Positions 21,579 to 30,056 of a stretch of 38,127 bases of DNA are shown one piece after another (positions within the stretch are counted from its first letter, which is position 1; each line of letters opens with the position of its first letter). Location of the stretch: positions 1 through 38,127 of the IMG/VR virus record IMGVR_UViG_3300044798_000141; one strand, written 5' to 3'. The translations under genes and the position numbers were made by a program. The notes beneath the pieces are model-generated. The model did no database searches. It saw only the letters and a program-made list of their open reading frames with translations, and was not told the DNA's origin. The stretch comes from a virus.

Positions 21579-21953
21579 GTGTACGCAGAATGGCTGGATA
21601 CAGGACTAATTACGACCGCTACCGGTGGTGCAGCGACTGGCTACACGCCTATTGCCACTGGTCGCGTGCTAGCGATTCGCTACGTGAAAACCGACTTTAC
21701 AGACGGCGTCGATCTCACGGTGACGGTCGAAGGGACTGGAGAAGTAATTGTCACACTTACGGATATGAACCTTGCCACGGTGGTCTATCCACGCTCGGGC
21801 ATTCACGACACCGCGGGCGCAGCTGCCGTCTATATTGCATCGGGTCAGGCTATTAGGGAACCAGTCGCGATCGCCAATGACCGGATCAAGTTCGTGGTTG
21901 CTGCTGGCGGCGATGGGAAGTTTGGACGCTTCCTCGCCCTCATAGGAGGCTGA
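21579..21953 (+). CDS. Probable head decoration/virion protein (124 aa)
   Basis: GTG start at 21579 after AGGAGG. Beta-rich, Gly/Thr/Ala-rich protein (TGLITTATGGAATGYTPIA, DLTVTVEGTGEVIVTLTD) of a size and composition common for phage head-associated proteins that sit between capsid and connector genes. Next gene begins 1 bp after its stop. Confidence 0.55.
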   Translation: MYAEWLDTGLITTATGGAATGYTPIATGRVLAIRYVKTDFTDGVDLTVTVEGTGEVIVTLTDMNLATVVYPRSGIHDTAGAAAVYIASGQAIREPVAIANDRIKFVVAAGGDGKFGRFLALIGG

Positions 21954-21954
21954 T

Positions 21955-22338
21955 GTGCTAGTTCGAATGTTGGCACTTGCCGCAGGCCCCATGGGTGTGT
22001 GGCATCCCGGACAAGAGATCGAACTGCCTACAGAGGAGGCTATGGCACTCATAACGGCCCACTACGCCGTACTGGTTGGGGGCAATGACGGTCGCTACAC
22101 TGCAACCGTTGGTGGCATCCAAGTGGAGACTGCCATGTTGGCGCCGGCTGAACCGATTGCCGTTCCGATTGAAACGCGGACACCGGTCGGGGTTGTGGAT
22201 CCGATCCTTACCTTTGGGAAATACAAGGGCGAGGCGATGAGTGCAGTCTATGCGAAGGATCCTAAGTACGTCACGGGCTTCCTCGCCAAGAACGAGGATG
22301 CTGAGATTGCTGCCGCCGCCAAGGCGATCGCCGGCTGA
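21955..22338 (+). CDS. Small structural-region protein with ExoX-C-like tail
   Basis: A 127-aa protein with GTG start at 21955 after AGGAGG. Residues 1-45 (GVWHPGQEIELPTEEAMALI) resemble small head proteins found before connectors. Residues 86-110 (TFGKYKGEAMSAVYAKDPKY) resemble the short C-terminal element of ExoX-like exonucleases (usual form FGKHKGK...DPxY), a probable DNA-binding piece. The exonuclease domain itself is absent. Confidence 0.5.
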   Translation: MLVRMLALAAGPMGVWHPGQEIELPTEEAMALITAHYAVLVGGNDGRYTATVGGIQVETAMLAPAEPIAVPIETRTPVGVVDPILTFGKYKGEAMSAVYAKDPKYVTGFLAKNEDAEIAAAAKAIAG

Positions 22339-22340
22339 CC

Positions 22341-23420
22341 ATGCCAAGTGATATCCTGCTGCTCTCGCTAGGACCAACAGCCGCGGTCACCTGTAAGGTG
22401 TCTGCTGTCCTGGTGGGCGCCTTGGCGGGTGAGGTTCTTTCGGCAGACGCGCTTGCCTTAGCAGCTGCCGCGAGCGCTGTTAACCTGCTGACGCCCAATC
22501 AGGCGGGCGCCGAGACCGACACCACGGGCATGGAGGGGGTCAACGGTACATTGTCGCGGGATACGACTGCCTTCTATGCGGGCGTGGCATCGTTCAAATT
22601 GGTTGTCGCCGCCGCGGGCGACGCACAGATCCGAGCAACATATACCGCGGTAACCGCCGCGCTGCCCTATGCTTTCTCCGTCTATGTGAAGGCGACGGCC
22701 GCTGCCGGGCGCACGTGGAAAGTGCGCATTGAATGGTTCGATGCGATTGGGACTTCTCTTGGCGTGCAGGATAGCTTGCCGACCTTGGCCTCGGCTTCAT
22801 GGACGTGCCTCTACGTGACGGGCGTGGCCCCGGGCGCAGAGCCGATCACATTGGCCCAAGCGAAAGTTCAGACGCGCGTCGAGACGAGTGATGAGGATCC
22901 GAATATTGCCAGCCTGATTGCGACCGCTCGAGCGTATGTCGAAGAGACCACGGGGCGGGCGCTTCTTACCCAAACGTGGACATGGCAGCATGTCAACTGG
23001 CATACATTGTTCAGTGGATCGTGGAGCAGACTGTCTCACGGGGTCTGGGGCCGTAAGGTCATTGTGCCTCGGCCTCCCCTGCAATCAGTGACCATCACGT
23101 ATCTGGACGCCACGAACGTATTGCGAACACTCGCGCCAACCGAATACGTCGTAACACCCGGGGATCCCGGGACTATTGAGCGGTCCTCCTCCTTTACTTG
23201 GCCGACTGTTGCGGACTCCGGCTACCCAATCACCATTACCTTTGTTGCTGGCTATGGTACTGCGGCCAAGATTCCAGGGCCGCTCATGCAGGCGATGCTT
23301 CTTCTGATTGAAGAATGGTATGGGAACCGGTCCTCTGTTCTGACCGGATCGCGAGCGATCGTGGCGGCGTTACCACATGCCGTGGAAGCTTTACTGAGCT
23401 TGTACCACTGGTATCTGTGA
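22341..23420 (+). CDS. Head-tail connector (Gp6-like) with N-terminal carbohydrate-binding-like domain
   Basis: A 359-aa protein. Residues 166-359 are a Gp6-type connector (EPITLAQAKVQTRVETSDED, ARAYVEETTGRALLTQTW, VPRPPLQSVTITYLD, LLLIEEWYGNRSS), which normally is about 190 aa on its own and docks under the portal. Residues 45-165 form an extra beta-sandwich-like domain (FKLVVAAAGDAQIRATYTAV, PYAFSVYVKATA, WKVRIEWFDA) typical of carbohydrate-binding modules. The frame is continuous across the junction. This fusion is unusual. Confidence 0.75.
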   Translation: MPSDILLLSLGPTAAVTCKVSAVLVGALAGEVLSADALALAAAASAVNLLTPNQAGAETDTTGMEGVNGTLSRDTTAFYAGVASFKLVVAAAGDAQIRATYTAVTAALPYAFSVYVKATAAAGRTWKVRIEWFDAIGTSLGVQDSLPTLASASWTCLYVTGVAPGAEPITLAQAKVQTRVETSDEDPNIASLIATARAYVEETTGRALLTQTWTWQHVNWHTLFSGSWSRLSHGVWGRKVIVPRPPLQSVTITYLDATNVLRTLAPTEYVVTPGDPGTIERSSSFTWPTVADSGYPITITFVAGYGTAAKIPGPLMQAMLLLIEEWYGNRSSVLTGSRAIVAALPHAVEALLSLYHWYL

Positions 23421-23740
23421 TGGACGCAGGCCGCCTGAACCGCAAGATAACGATCCAACAGGCCTCAACGGCTCAGGATGCCTACGGACAACCGGTCGTA
23501 GGATTCACGACGCTGGCAACGGTCTGGGCGGCCGTCGAACCACTCACTGGCGGTCTCCTGTTTGCCGCCAAGCAAGCGCAGAGCCAGGTCACGGTGAAGG
23601 TTACTATTCGGTATCTCGCGACCGTGACGACGGCCATGCAGGTGGCCTATGGATCACACGTCTATGCGATCGATGCGATTATCGACTTTGAAAGCCGGCA
23701 CGAGACCATGGAACTGATGTGTAAGGAGTACGCGGCATGA
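23420..23740 (+). CDS. Head closure protein (head-tail joining)
   Basis: A 106-aa protein starting at ATG 23420, overlapping the previous TGA by one base. MDAGRLNRKITIQQ, then VWAAVEPLTGGLLFAAKQ, is the typical pattern of SPP1 gp16/HK97 gp7-type head closure proteins, which seal the connector after packaging. It overlaps the next gene by 4 bp. Confidence 0.85.
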   Translation: MDAGRLNRKITIQQASTAQDAYGQPVVGFTTLATVWAAVEPLTGGLLFAAKQAQSQVTVKVTIRYLATVTTAMQVAYGSHVYAIDAIIDFESRHETMELMCKEYAA

Positions 23741-24147
23741 GCAATTTTGTGACCATTGAAATCAAGGGACTGAATGAGTGCGACGCAAAATTGAAGTCGC
23801 TCAGCGAGCGCGTTGCGAAGCATAAAATAGCTCAGGCGTTGCAGGACGCCGCTACGTATTTGGTCGTGAGAATCGAGCGTGCAACATATGTCGGACACGA
23901 TAACCCACGCGTGAGACTCAAAAATAGCTTCATGGCGGGCGCGACACATAAAGATGGCGAAAATACGGTGGTCAACGTGGGCCCGAATAAGGCTAAGACC
24001 GCCGTGGCAATGGCGTTCGAATTCGGGTTCCCAATGACGCCCGCGCACCCCATGATGCGGAACACGTTCGACGCTGAGAAGGACAAACTCATTGATATCT
24101 TTGTTGGCGCGCTCAATGAGGAACTGGAAAAGGTACAGTTGCCATGA
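23737..24147 (+). CDS. HK97 gp10-like neck protein
   Basis: A 136-aa protein: IEIKGLNECDAKLKSLSERV at the start and TAVAMAFEFGFPMTPAHPMM, then F near the end, fit the HK97 gp10-like family of neck/tail-completion proteins. Coupled on both sides by ATGA overlaps. It works with the head closure and tail terminator proteins to join head and tail. Confidence 0.85.
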   Translation: MSNFVTIEIKGLNECDAKLKSLSERVAKHKIAQALQDAATYLVVRIERATYVGHDNPRVRLKNSFMAGATHKDGENTVVNVGPNKAKTAVAMAFEFGFPMTPAHPMMRNTFDAEKDKLIDIFVGALNEELEKVQLP

Positions 24148-24536
24148 CGGACCTCGACGCAGCCTTGTTCACACGACTGAGCACCTACTCTCCGCTGATC
24201 ACCAGTCTTGTTCCTGCGACGCATATTGCCGCAGTGACCATAGCGCAGGGCATTCTCGTGCCGTATGTGGTCTTCCAGGAGATCGATGACATCCCGGACT
24301 ACGCGCATGACGGTCAGAACGGTCTGAGGCATCCGCGCATGCAGATCTCATCCTATGCCTCGTCTTTTCTTGGCGCCAAGGCAATCAACGTGCAGGTCAT
24401 GGCCGCACTCGAAACGTGGCCGGCGGCGGCGCCGGACGTGCAGTCAGTCCAGATCGAGAACACGATCCCGATGTACGATCAGGCGACCGCCTTGTTTGCG
24501 ATGATCACCGACTTCACCATTCAGTTTCTGACATAG
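24144..24536 (+). CDS. Tail terminator protein (DUF3168 type)
   Basis: A 130-aa protein: LDAALFTRLSTYSPLITSLV, VPYVVFQEID, RMQISSYASSFLGAKAI and the C-terminal FAMITDFTIQFL match the DUF3168/gpU-like tail terminators that cap the tube and bind the neck. Position right after the gp10-like gene fits. Confidence 0.85.
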   Translation: MTDLDAALFTRLSTYSPLITSLVPATHIAAVTIAQGILVPYVVFQEIDDIPDYAHDGQNGLRHPRMQISSYASSFLGAKAINVQVMAALETWPAAAPDVQSVQIENTIPMYDQATALFAMITDFTIQFLT

Positions 24537-24544
24537 GAGGAACC

Positions 24545-25147
24545 GTGGACTTCAGCACAGTGGAAAGTGTACCTGTTGAACTGCTCGGTAGGACGAGGCG
24601 TTTGAGGTTGACCCTTGCCGCGCCAGGATGGTATAAGGCTCTGACGCACAAGCGGCTTGATGACCTGATTGTGTTGCTTCAGCATCAACTGTCAGCAGGT
24701 ATGGCAGCCAAACGGGTGAATGACGCGCACGCTGAGGCACTTGGCGTGCCGGTCGAGCAGTTGCCAGCGGATGAAGTCGTTGATCCTGATTCAATATTGG
24801 CTCCCAAAGACAAGGTCGATATCGCAGACATGATCCCGGACGTCGTGGCCGCGATTTATTGTCTGGCTCATTGGGAAGATATTACAAACCGGCCACAAGG
24901 CAAGAAGGACGTCCCGCTTCCCGGGGAACTGACCTATGAAGAGATGAACACGCAGCTGGACCTGGACGCTTTTCCCACGCTCATGGTACTCATCGTACAG
25001 GTCTATGCTCTCCATGCGATGAGGGCGGGCAAGGATACAGAGGGAGCTGACCCAAACGCCTCGAGCCTGGGGCCACTGAGCTCTGGGCCATCGGACGCAC
25101 CCTCTTCAACCTTACCTCCGACGAATTCCTTACCTGCACGCCCCTAG
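24545..25147 (+). CDS. Tail assembly chaperone, short (G-like) form
   Basis: A 200-aa protein from GTG 24545 after AGGAGG. It starts with a charged beta segment (LGRTRRLRLTLAAPGWYKAL) and is mostly acidic and helical, as for lambda gpG-like chaperones that keep the tape measure soluble. After the slippery site at 25051-25057 the zero frame encodes a Ser/Pro-rich tail that stops at 25145-25147. It lies before the tail-tube gene, while in most siphoviruses chaperones lie after it. Confidence 0.75.
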   Translation: MDFSTVESVPVELLGRTRRLRLTLAAPGWYKALTHKRLDDLIVLLQHQLSAGMAAKRVNDAHAEALGVPVEQLPADEVVDPDSILAPKDKVDIADMIPDVVAAIYCLAHWEDITNRPQGKKDVPLPGELTYEEMNTQLDLDAFPTLMVLIVQVYALHAMRAGKDTEGADPNASSLGPLSSGPSDAPSSTLPPTNSLPARP

Positions 25148-25407
25148 AATGGCAAGAATTGTGGCGTGCGTGGGATTTACAACAGCATCGGAGCGAGGTC
25201 AATAGTGACTACCAATCTGCAAAGATTTGTGAGGTCATGGTGAACATGCAGCGATCTTCTGACAGCAATCCAATTGAACTGGCCGATTTTCTGATCTATG
25301 ACAGGCCCTATGACAGGCCGGTTAGGAAGGGACAGACGGCAGAGCAAATGCTGGCGATCGCTGAGTTACTGACTGATGCCTATGGAGGCAAAAGGGTGCT
25401 GAATTGA
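24545..25407 (+). CDS. Tail assembly chaperone, frameshifted (GT-like) form
   Basis: If ribosomes slip back one base at CCCAAAC (25051-25057), 171 codons of the short form are joined to a 116-residue extension in the -1 frame (from 25058, reading ATELWAIGRTLFNLTSDEFL, then WQELWRAWDL). That extension has the hydrophobic, Trp-rich character of the T part of gpGT and has no good start codon of its own near its beginning: the -1 frame is open only after TGA at 25048-25050. The product would be about 287 aa and would bind tube and tape-measure proteins. Confidence 0.75.
25051..25057 (+). other. Programmed -1 frameshift site CCCAAAC
   Basis: In the frame of the upstream gene the sequence reads C CCA AAC, a perfect X XXY YYZ heptamer. 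The stop of the -1 frame lies immediately before it (25048-25050), and the -1 frame then stays open to 25407. This is the same design as in lambda G/GT. Confidence 0.8.
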
Positions 25408-25482
25408 TGAATACCGGTCGGAATATGGACAGCATTAACGCTGCCGCGTTCGCCTACCTAAACAATTCATGAGGAGATAAAC

Positions 25483-26208
25483 ATGTCTCAAGCGCAAACG
25501 AGTTTCGGTGTCAGCCTGCTCCAGGGCATTGTGCCCGTTGCAGAAATCACTTCCCTCACGCCGCCAAGCTTCAATTCGGAAACAATCGACGTCACGAACC
25601 ACGACAGTGTTGGGCGCATGGCTGAGTTCATCGGAGGCATGAGGAGCTCCGATGACGTCAAGATTACGTGCAACTATATTCCCGACGACCCCGGCCAGGC
25701 TCTGCTCCTAGCGGATCAGGCAGACGGCTTGGTCCACGCTTTTACTATCAACTTTCCGGCGGCCTGGGGTGCGAGCTTCGGCTTCTCGGCGGTTGTCCTG
25801 AAATGTGCCGTCTCGCCGTTCACCGCAAAGGGCGATGCGGTCCAACTCGAAACCAACCTGAAGGTATCGGGCACAGTCACGCTCAACCAGACGCTGAGCG
25901 CTGGGGCGACGACCCCGTTCTTCGTCTTTACTCCCGCCGGTCTTACCGTTCCACTGGCCTCGGCGACGCCTGGCACGTACGTCAACACACAGGCTTCGAC
26001 CGTTGAATCGGTCGTCGTCAAGCCCTATGCGACAGCTGCAACGGCAGTCATCACGGTCAACGGCAACGTCGTTGCAACGGGCGTCGACTCAACTGCCATC
26101 GCTCTGGGTGAAGATGGCTCGGTCACCCCAGTCACCATCGTCGTCAAGGAAACGGGCAAGGTCGCCGTAACCTACGCGATCACGGTTGTCAGAGAAACGA
26201 CGGTTTAA
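25483..26208 (+). CDS. Major tail tube protein with C-terminal Ig/cadherin-like domain
   Basis: A 241-aa protein after AGGAG. Residues 1-145 are a tail-tube domain (SETIDVTNHDSVGRMAEFIG, DDVKITCNYIPDDPGQALLL, LKVSGTVTLNQTL), the lambda gpV-like fold that stacks as hexamers. Residues 150-241 form an extra beta-sandwich (TVESVVVKPYATAATAVITV, VTIVVKETGKVAVTYAITVV) of the cadherin-like type often displayed on tail surfaces, where it can bind cell surface or mucus sugars. Confidence 0.88.
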   Translation: MSQAQTSFGVSLLQGIVPVAEITSLTPPSFNSETIDVTNHDSVGRMAEFIGGMRSSDDVKITCNYIPDDPGQALLLADQADGLVHAFTINFPAAWGASFGFSAVVLKCAVSPFTAKGDAVQLETNLKVSGTVTLNQTLSAGATTPFFVFTPAGLTVPLASATPGTYVNTQASTVESVVVKPYATAATAVITVNGNVVATGVDSTAIALGEDGSVTPVTIVVKETGKVAVTYAITVVRETTV

Positions 26209-26244
26209 CGTGGGCCGTCTGGCAACAACAGTGTACGTCGGCAT

Positions 26245-26271
26245 CAGGAGCAGGGGATAACTCTGCTCCTG
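26245..26271 (+). terminator. Strong hairpin between tube and tape-measure genes
   Basis: CAGGAGCAG (26245-26253) pairs perfectly with CTGCTCCTG (26263-26271) around a 9-base loop, with flanking CAT/ATG able to extend it. It may lower transcription into the tape-measure gene, needed in far fewer copies than the tube protein. Confidence 0.55.
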
Positions 26272-26316
26272 GATGTCGGTTACTGCTAGGACGCACGGGG
26301 AAGAGGAGGTGATGAA

Positions 26317-29300
26317 ATAGCCACGCTCGCCAAGCTGATTGTACAAATAGGCGCCTCGACCGCCGAGTTCGAAGCTGCTATAAAGCAGACTTCGACACAT
26401 CTCAAGAACTTCCAGCGAGATACGAAGGGGCTCGAGCCGATCATGAACGCTGTCGGCACGGCCATCAAGGTAGCCGGGACTGCCATTATCGGGGCGTTCG
26501 TGGCTGGCGGGACCGCTGCACTTGCCTCAGGCAAGGTGATCGAACAGTACAGACTCTCGCTCACAACACTCATGGGTTCGTCAAAAGCAGCAGGCGAGGC
26601 GGTCGCATCCGCACTGAACCTTGCTGCCAAGACCCCATTTACCGATGACCAATTGCTTGCTGCTACCGTTGCTTTGACAAAGTTCGGCCAGGATGCAAAA
26701 ACTGTGTTGCCCCAGGTTGCCAATATGGCAGCAGCGACGAACGGCGACGTTGGACAGGCGGCAGAAGCGTATGGTCGCTTCTTGTTGGGTCAAACCAAGG
26801 CGCTGGCCTCTTTCGGTATCACGAAGGCCCAAGTCCTTGCAGAGGGAGCGAAGACCGAACAAGGTATCGAGATCGCGAACCAGAAGGGGCAGATCGTCAA
26901 CCAAGCTGCGTTCAATACCGCTCTGTTGTCCCTCATGGACAAACGGTTCAAGGCCGGGGCAGAATTGCAGGCCAACTCGCTGGCCGGGCTAATCAAGGGA
27001 ATGAAGGATACGGGCGAGGACATTCTCAGGACGATCGCCGGGTTCTCGGATGACGGCACGGTCCGCGCTGGGTCCATGTTCGACTTCTTCAAGCAGGAGA
27101 TTACTGCCGTGCTGGCAAAGGTCGAAGAATGGAAGGCGAACGGTTCACTCCAGGAATGGGCTGATAACGTCGGGAAGGCAATCTCCATCTTCTTCACCGA
27201 CGTCAAGATTGTGTTCAACTGGCTCGTGGATATTGCCACCTGGATCGCCAGGAACTGGCAGGCAATCGTTCCGGTCATTGCGGGTGTTGTTGGAGCGTTT
27301 GTAGCGTTTAAGGCTGTCACGATCTATGTCGATGTGGCGGCTGTGGCCGTCAAACTGTTCGGGGCTGCTGTCGCTGGCACGCTCGGACCGCTCGGATGGA
27401 TCACGGCGGCTGTCGCTGCTCTGGCGGCAGGCATCGCGTATCTGATCGGAAAACAGCAACAGGAAAATGCACTCTTGAACCCCTCGTTGGTGGGGGCAGC
27501 ATCAGTAGAACACATCAAGGCACTTAGGGCGGCAATGGCTGAATATGATGCTGTAACGGAAAAAACCGGATCGCAAATGTTGGAAAAGGACCAGGCAGGT
27601 TATTATGCCTCACGTGTAGCGGGGCATCAAAAGTACGTCAATGACATCAAAGAGCAGAATGATCTATTGGCAAAGGCCGCGCTTGATTCTCGGAACGCGA
27701 CATCGAAGGCAGTAGAGGATGGATATGCAAAAACAGTCGCCGATGCAGCTGCAGCCGCAAAATCCCAAGTTGCGCTGGATGCGGACTTGGCAAACAAGAT
27801 TTTAGACCTGACTCAGACAAAACTGCAGAGTGCTCTTCGCGCCATTGATGTTGAAGCAGCAAAAAAGCTCGCCGATGGAAAGAACGAGGTTCAAGTAGCC
27901 GAGTGGGTAAGGGTTTCCAAGATTGCGGCCTATAAGGAAGCTGCCGATGCTTCGGCTAAATTGACTGAGGCTGCAACCAAAAAGACTTCTGAGGAGGCTG
28001 CAAAAATCCTTGGGATTAATGCTGATCTGAACGACCAGCTCTATAAACTCAGGCATACAACCATCGAGAATCAGATCTATGACCTTGCCAAGGTGCGCGA
28101 TGCGGCGATCGCCGCCGGGGGTTCGAAGTTAGCAGCTGACAAGGTGTATGTGCTTGCCTCCAAAAAGGTTTATGCCGATGCCGCGGCAGCCCAACTCATT
28201 GCCGATAAGGAGGCAGCTGATAAGGCGCTGCAGGCAAAGAAAGACGCCGAGGACAAATACCTGAGCGCCGTAGCCGATTATACCTCGAAACAGCAGGATG
28301 TCCGGAGTTCACTGGCTCGCACGATCATTAACAACTATGGCAGACAAGAGGATGTAGCCATTACCGCGCTTGAGAAAGAACGCGACACGGCGATCGATAC
28401 TATCAACGATCAGATCGACGCCCGCAACCGGCAACTCGAGACAACCCTCGACAATATCTCAAAGGAAAAGGATGCGGCGCTCGGGATCTTCGACGTGCAG
28501 ATTTCAGCGCTCGAGGCAACGCATGCTGCGGCACAACGCGCAGAGACGCTTGCCGGATTGCGGGCCGACATTGCCACTGCCAAACTGGCGGTAGAGACGG
28601 CAGAAACGCCAGAGGATAAGGAACGGGCTACCAAGGACCTCCTGAGAGCACAGAAAGCCTTGGATAAGGAACTCGCCAATGAGGCATACAACGACAAACT
28701 TGACAGTCTGAGACAGCAGAAAGCCGCGGCTTCCGACTTCTGGGACGCACAGACGAAGGCCGCACAAACAGTGGCTGAGTCAGATCTCCAAATACTCAAG
28801 GATCAGGTCACCGCTACCCAAAAGTCGTACGATGATCGGATCGGGTCCGTCAAGTCCTACTATGCCGACCTGATGCTCCAGCGCAATGCCGATGCGGAAG
28901 CAGAGAAAGTCTTGGCCAGCAACACGCAAGCCGAAATCCTGGCCATGCTCGAGGGGCGGCTCGGCGACTGGAAGGCCCTTGGAGCTGAGATAAGCGACGC
29001 CATGTTCGGCGACGCACTGGCAGCTAAAGCAGCACTGCTCGCCCTTGGTGCAACAAATGTGCCCGGCACAAGTGCTCCGATCTCTCCCACGTGGAACCAA
29101 GGCGCCGGACAAGCAGGATACGGAACGTTCCCCATCATCCAGCACGGCACTGGCGGCTATTTCACGACACCCCATATCGCGGCGATCGCAGAAGCAGGAC
29201 CCGAGTTCATCGTGCCACAAAGCCAGGCCAGCGCATTCGCCGGACGCATGGGCGGTATGCCAGTCAACGTCACCTACAACATCAATGGCGCTTCGGACAT

Positions 29301-29373
29301 CCCGGCAATCCGTCTCGAGCTGCAGCACCACGATAAGGAACTGCTTGGCATGCTGAGAGGTGGGCGATGGTAA
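26317..29373 (+). CDS. Tail tape measure protein (ATA start suspected)
   Basis: A protein of about 1018 aa that sets tail length. Coding-like sequence begins before the first ATG (26443): the frame reads ATLAKLIVQIGASTAEFEAA from an ATA codon at 26317, the usual start of tape-measure proteins, and AGGAGGTGAT ends 3 bases before it. Further on: FGITKAQVL, membrane-like segments near 300-345, long coiled coils (370-800), and the C-terminal GGYFTTPHIAAIAEAGPEFI typical of the family. The part encoded by about 27480-28080 is more A+T-rich, suggesting exchange. Either ATA is the start or the sequence has a G-to-A change. Confidence 0.9.
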   Translation: MATLAKLIVQIGASTAEFEAAIKQTSTHLKNFQRDTKGLEPIMNAVGTAIKVAGTAIIGAFVAGGTAALASGKVIEQYRLSLTTLMGSSKAAGEAVASALNLAAKTPFTDDQLLAATVALTKFGQDAKTVLPQVANMAAATNGDVGQAAEAYGRFLLGQTKALASFGITKAQVLAEGAKTEQGIEIANQKGQIVNQAAFNTALLSLMDKRFKAGAELQANSLAGLIKGMKDTGEDILRTIAGFSDDGTVRAGSMFDFFKQEITAVLAKVEEWKANGSLQEWADNVGKAISIFFTDVKIVFNWLVDIATWIARNWQAIVPVIAGVVGAFVAFKAVTIYVDVAAVAVKLFGAAVAGTLGPLGWITAAVAALAAGIAYLIGKQQQENALLNPSLVGAASVEHIKALRAAMAEYDAVTEKTGSQMLEKDQAGYYASRVAGHQKYVNDIKEQNDLLAKAALDSRNATSKAVEDGYAKTVADAAAAAKSQVALDADLANKILDLTQTKLQSALRAIDVEAAKKLADGKNEVQVAEWVRVSKIAAYKEAADASAKLTEAATKKTSEEAAKILGINADLNDQLYKLRHTTIENQIYDLAKVRDAAIAAGGSKLAADKVYVLASKKVYADAAAAQLIADKEAADKALQAKKDAEDKYLSAVADYTSKQQDVRSSLARTIINNYGRQEDVAITALEKERDTAIDTINDQIDARNRQLETTLDNISKEKDAALGIFDVQISALEATHAAAQRAETLAGLRADIATAKLAVETAETPEDKERATKDLLRAQKALDKELANEAYNDKLDSLRQQKAAASDFWDAQTKAAQTVAESDLQILKDQVTATQKSYDDRIGSVKSYYADLMLQRNADAEAEKVLASNTQAEILAMLEGRLGDWKALGAEISDAMFGDALAAKAALLALGATNVPGTSAPISPTWNQGAGQAGYGTFPIIQHGTGGYFTTPHIAAIAEAGPEFIVPQSQASAFAGRMGGMPVNVTYNINGASDIPAIRLELQHHDKELLGMLRGGRW

Positions 29374-30053
29374 GACTCTACTGGGGAACGGGCGGCAGTG
29401 ACTATACCGAGGTCTCGGAGAGTGAGGCGCTGGCCATCCGCTACGAGCGCACGATCATCACCGACCACATCCCGTACAGTAACCGTGTGGTGAGCACAGA
29501 GCAAGGCTACCAGGCCAGGATTGCCTTCTCGACCTTCATGAAAACGACGGCGACGCGCGACGCTCTCCTGGGACACTTGCCGGATGTCTACAAGGTGTCA
29601 GTCGACAGCGGGACATCCTATCGCCTGACGACTGACGTGGGACACGAGGTCAGAAGAGAATGGCTGGACTTGTGGCCCGTTGACCTGGACCTGCTGTGCG
29701 ATGCCGACGCTCTCAGCGCAACATTACACTCAGAGCCGGGTGGAGATACTTGCCTGAATCTCGGCAACCGTCCGAGCACCCCGACCTTCGTCATTACGGT
29801 CGGCACAGAAATTGCTGCTGGCCTGACGATCTCCGATGGCACGCGAACGCTCATCCTGACCGGTATCTATCATGTGGCCGACATCCTGACGATCACTAAT
29901 TGGAAGGCGCTGCAGAATGCCGATGAAGTCACGCTAAACATGAGCGGTGAGTTTCCAGTGATCCCGGCAGGCGACGACGTGACCTTCACGTTCACCGGCA
30001 TCACCGCGCCAGCAACCGAGGTCGTTATCACCTATCGGGATACTTGGAGGTAG
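29367..30053 (+). CDS. Distal tail (Dit-like) protein
   Basis: A 228-aa protein starting at ATG 29367 inside the end of the tape-measure gene. Position directly after the tape measure is that of the distal tail hub. The first half (IRYERTIITDHIPYSNRVVS, GYQARIAFSTF) is a beta-rich core and the second half (SGEFPVIPAGDDVTFTFTG) a galectin-like or Ig-like barrel, matching Dit organisation. Family assignment is by place and composition. Confidence 0.6.
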   Translation: MVRLYWGTGGSDYTEVSESEALAIRYERTIITDHIPYSNRVVSTEQGYQARIAFSTFMKTTATRDALLGHLPDVYKVSVDSGTSYRLTTDVGHEVRREWLDLWPVDLDLLCDADALSATLHSEPGGDTCLNLGNRPSTPTFVITVGTEIAAGLTISDGTRTLILTGIYHVADILTITNWKALQNADEVTLNMSGEFPVIPAGDDVTFTFTGITAPATEVVITYRDTWR

Positions 30054-30056
30054 ACC

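Noticed and set aside
25407-25472. 21-codon ORF between the tail chaperone and tube genes
   Set aside because: Too short, with no ribosome binding site distinct from the coding end; probably a spacer.
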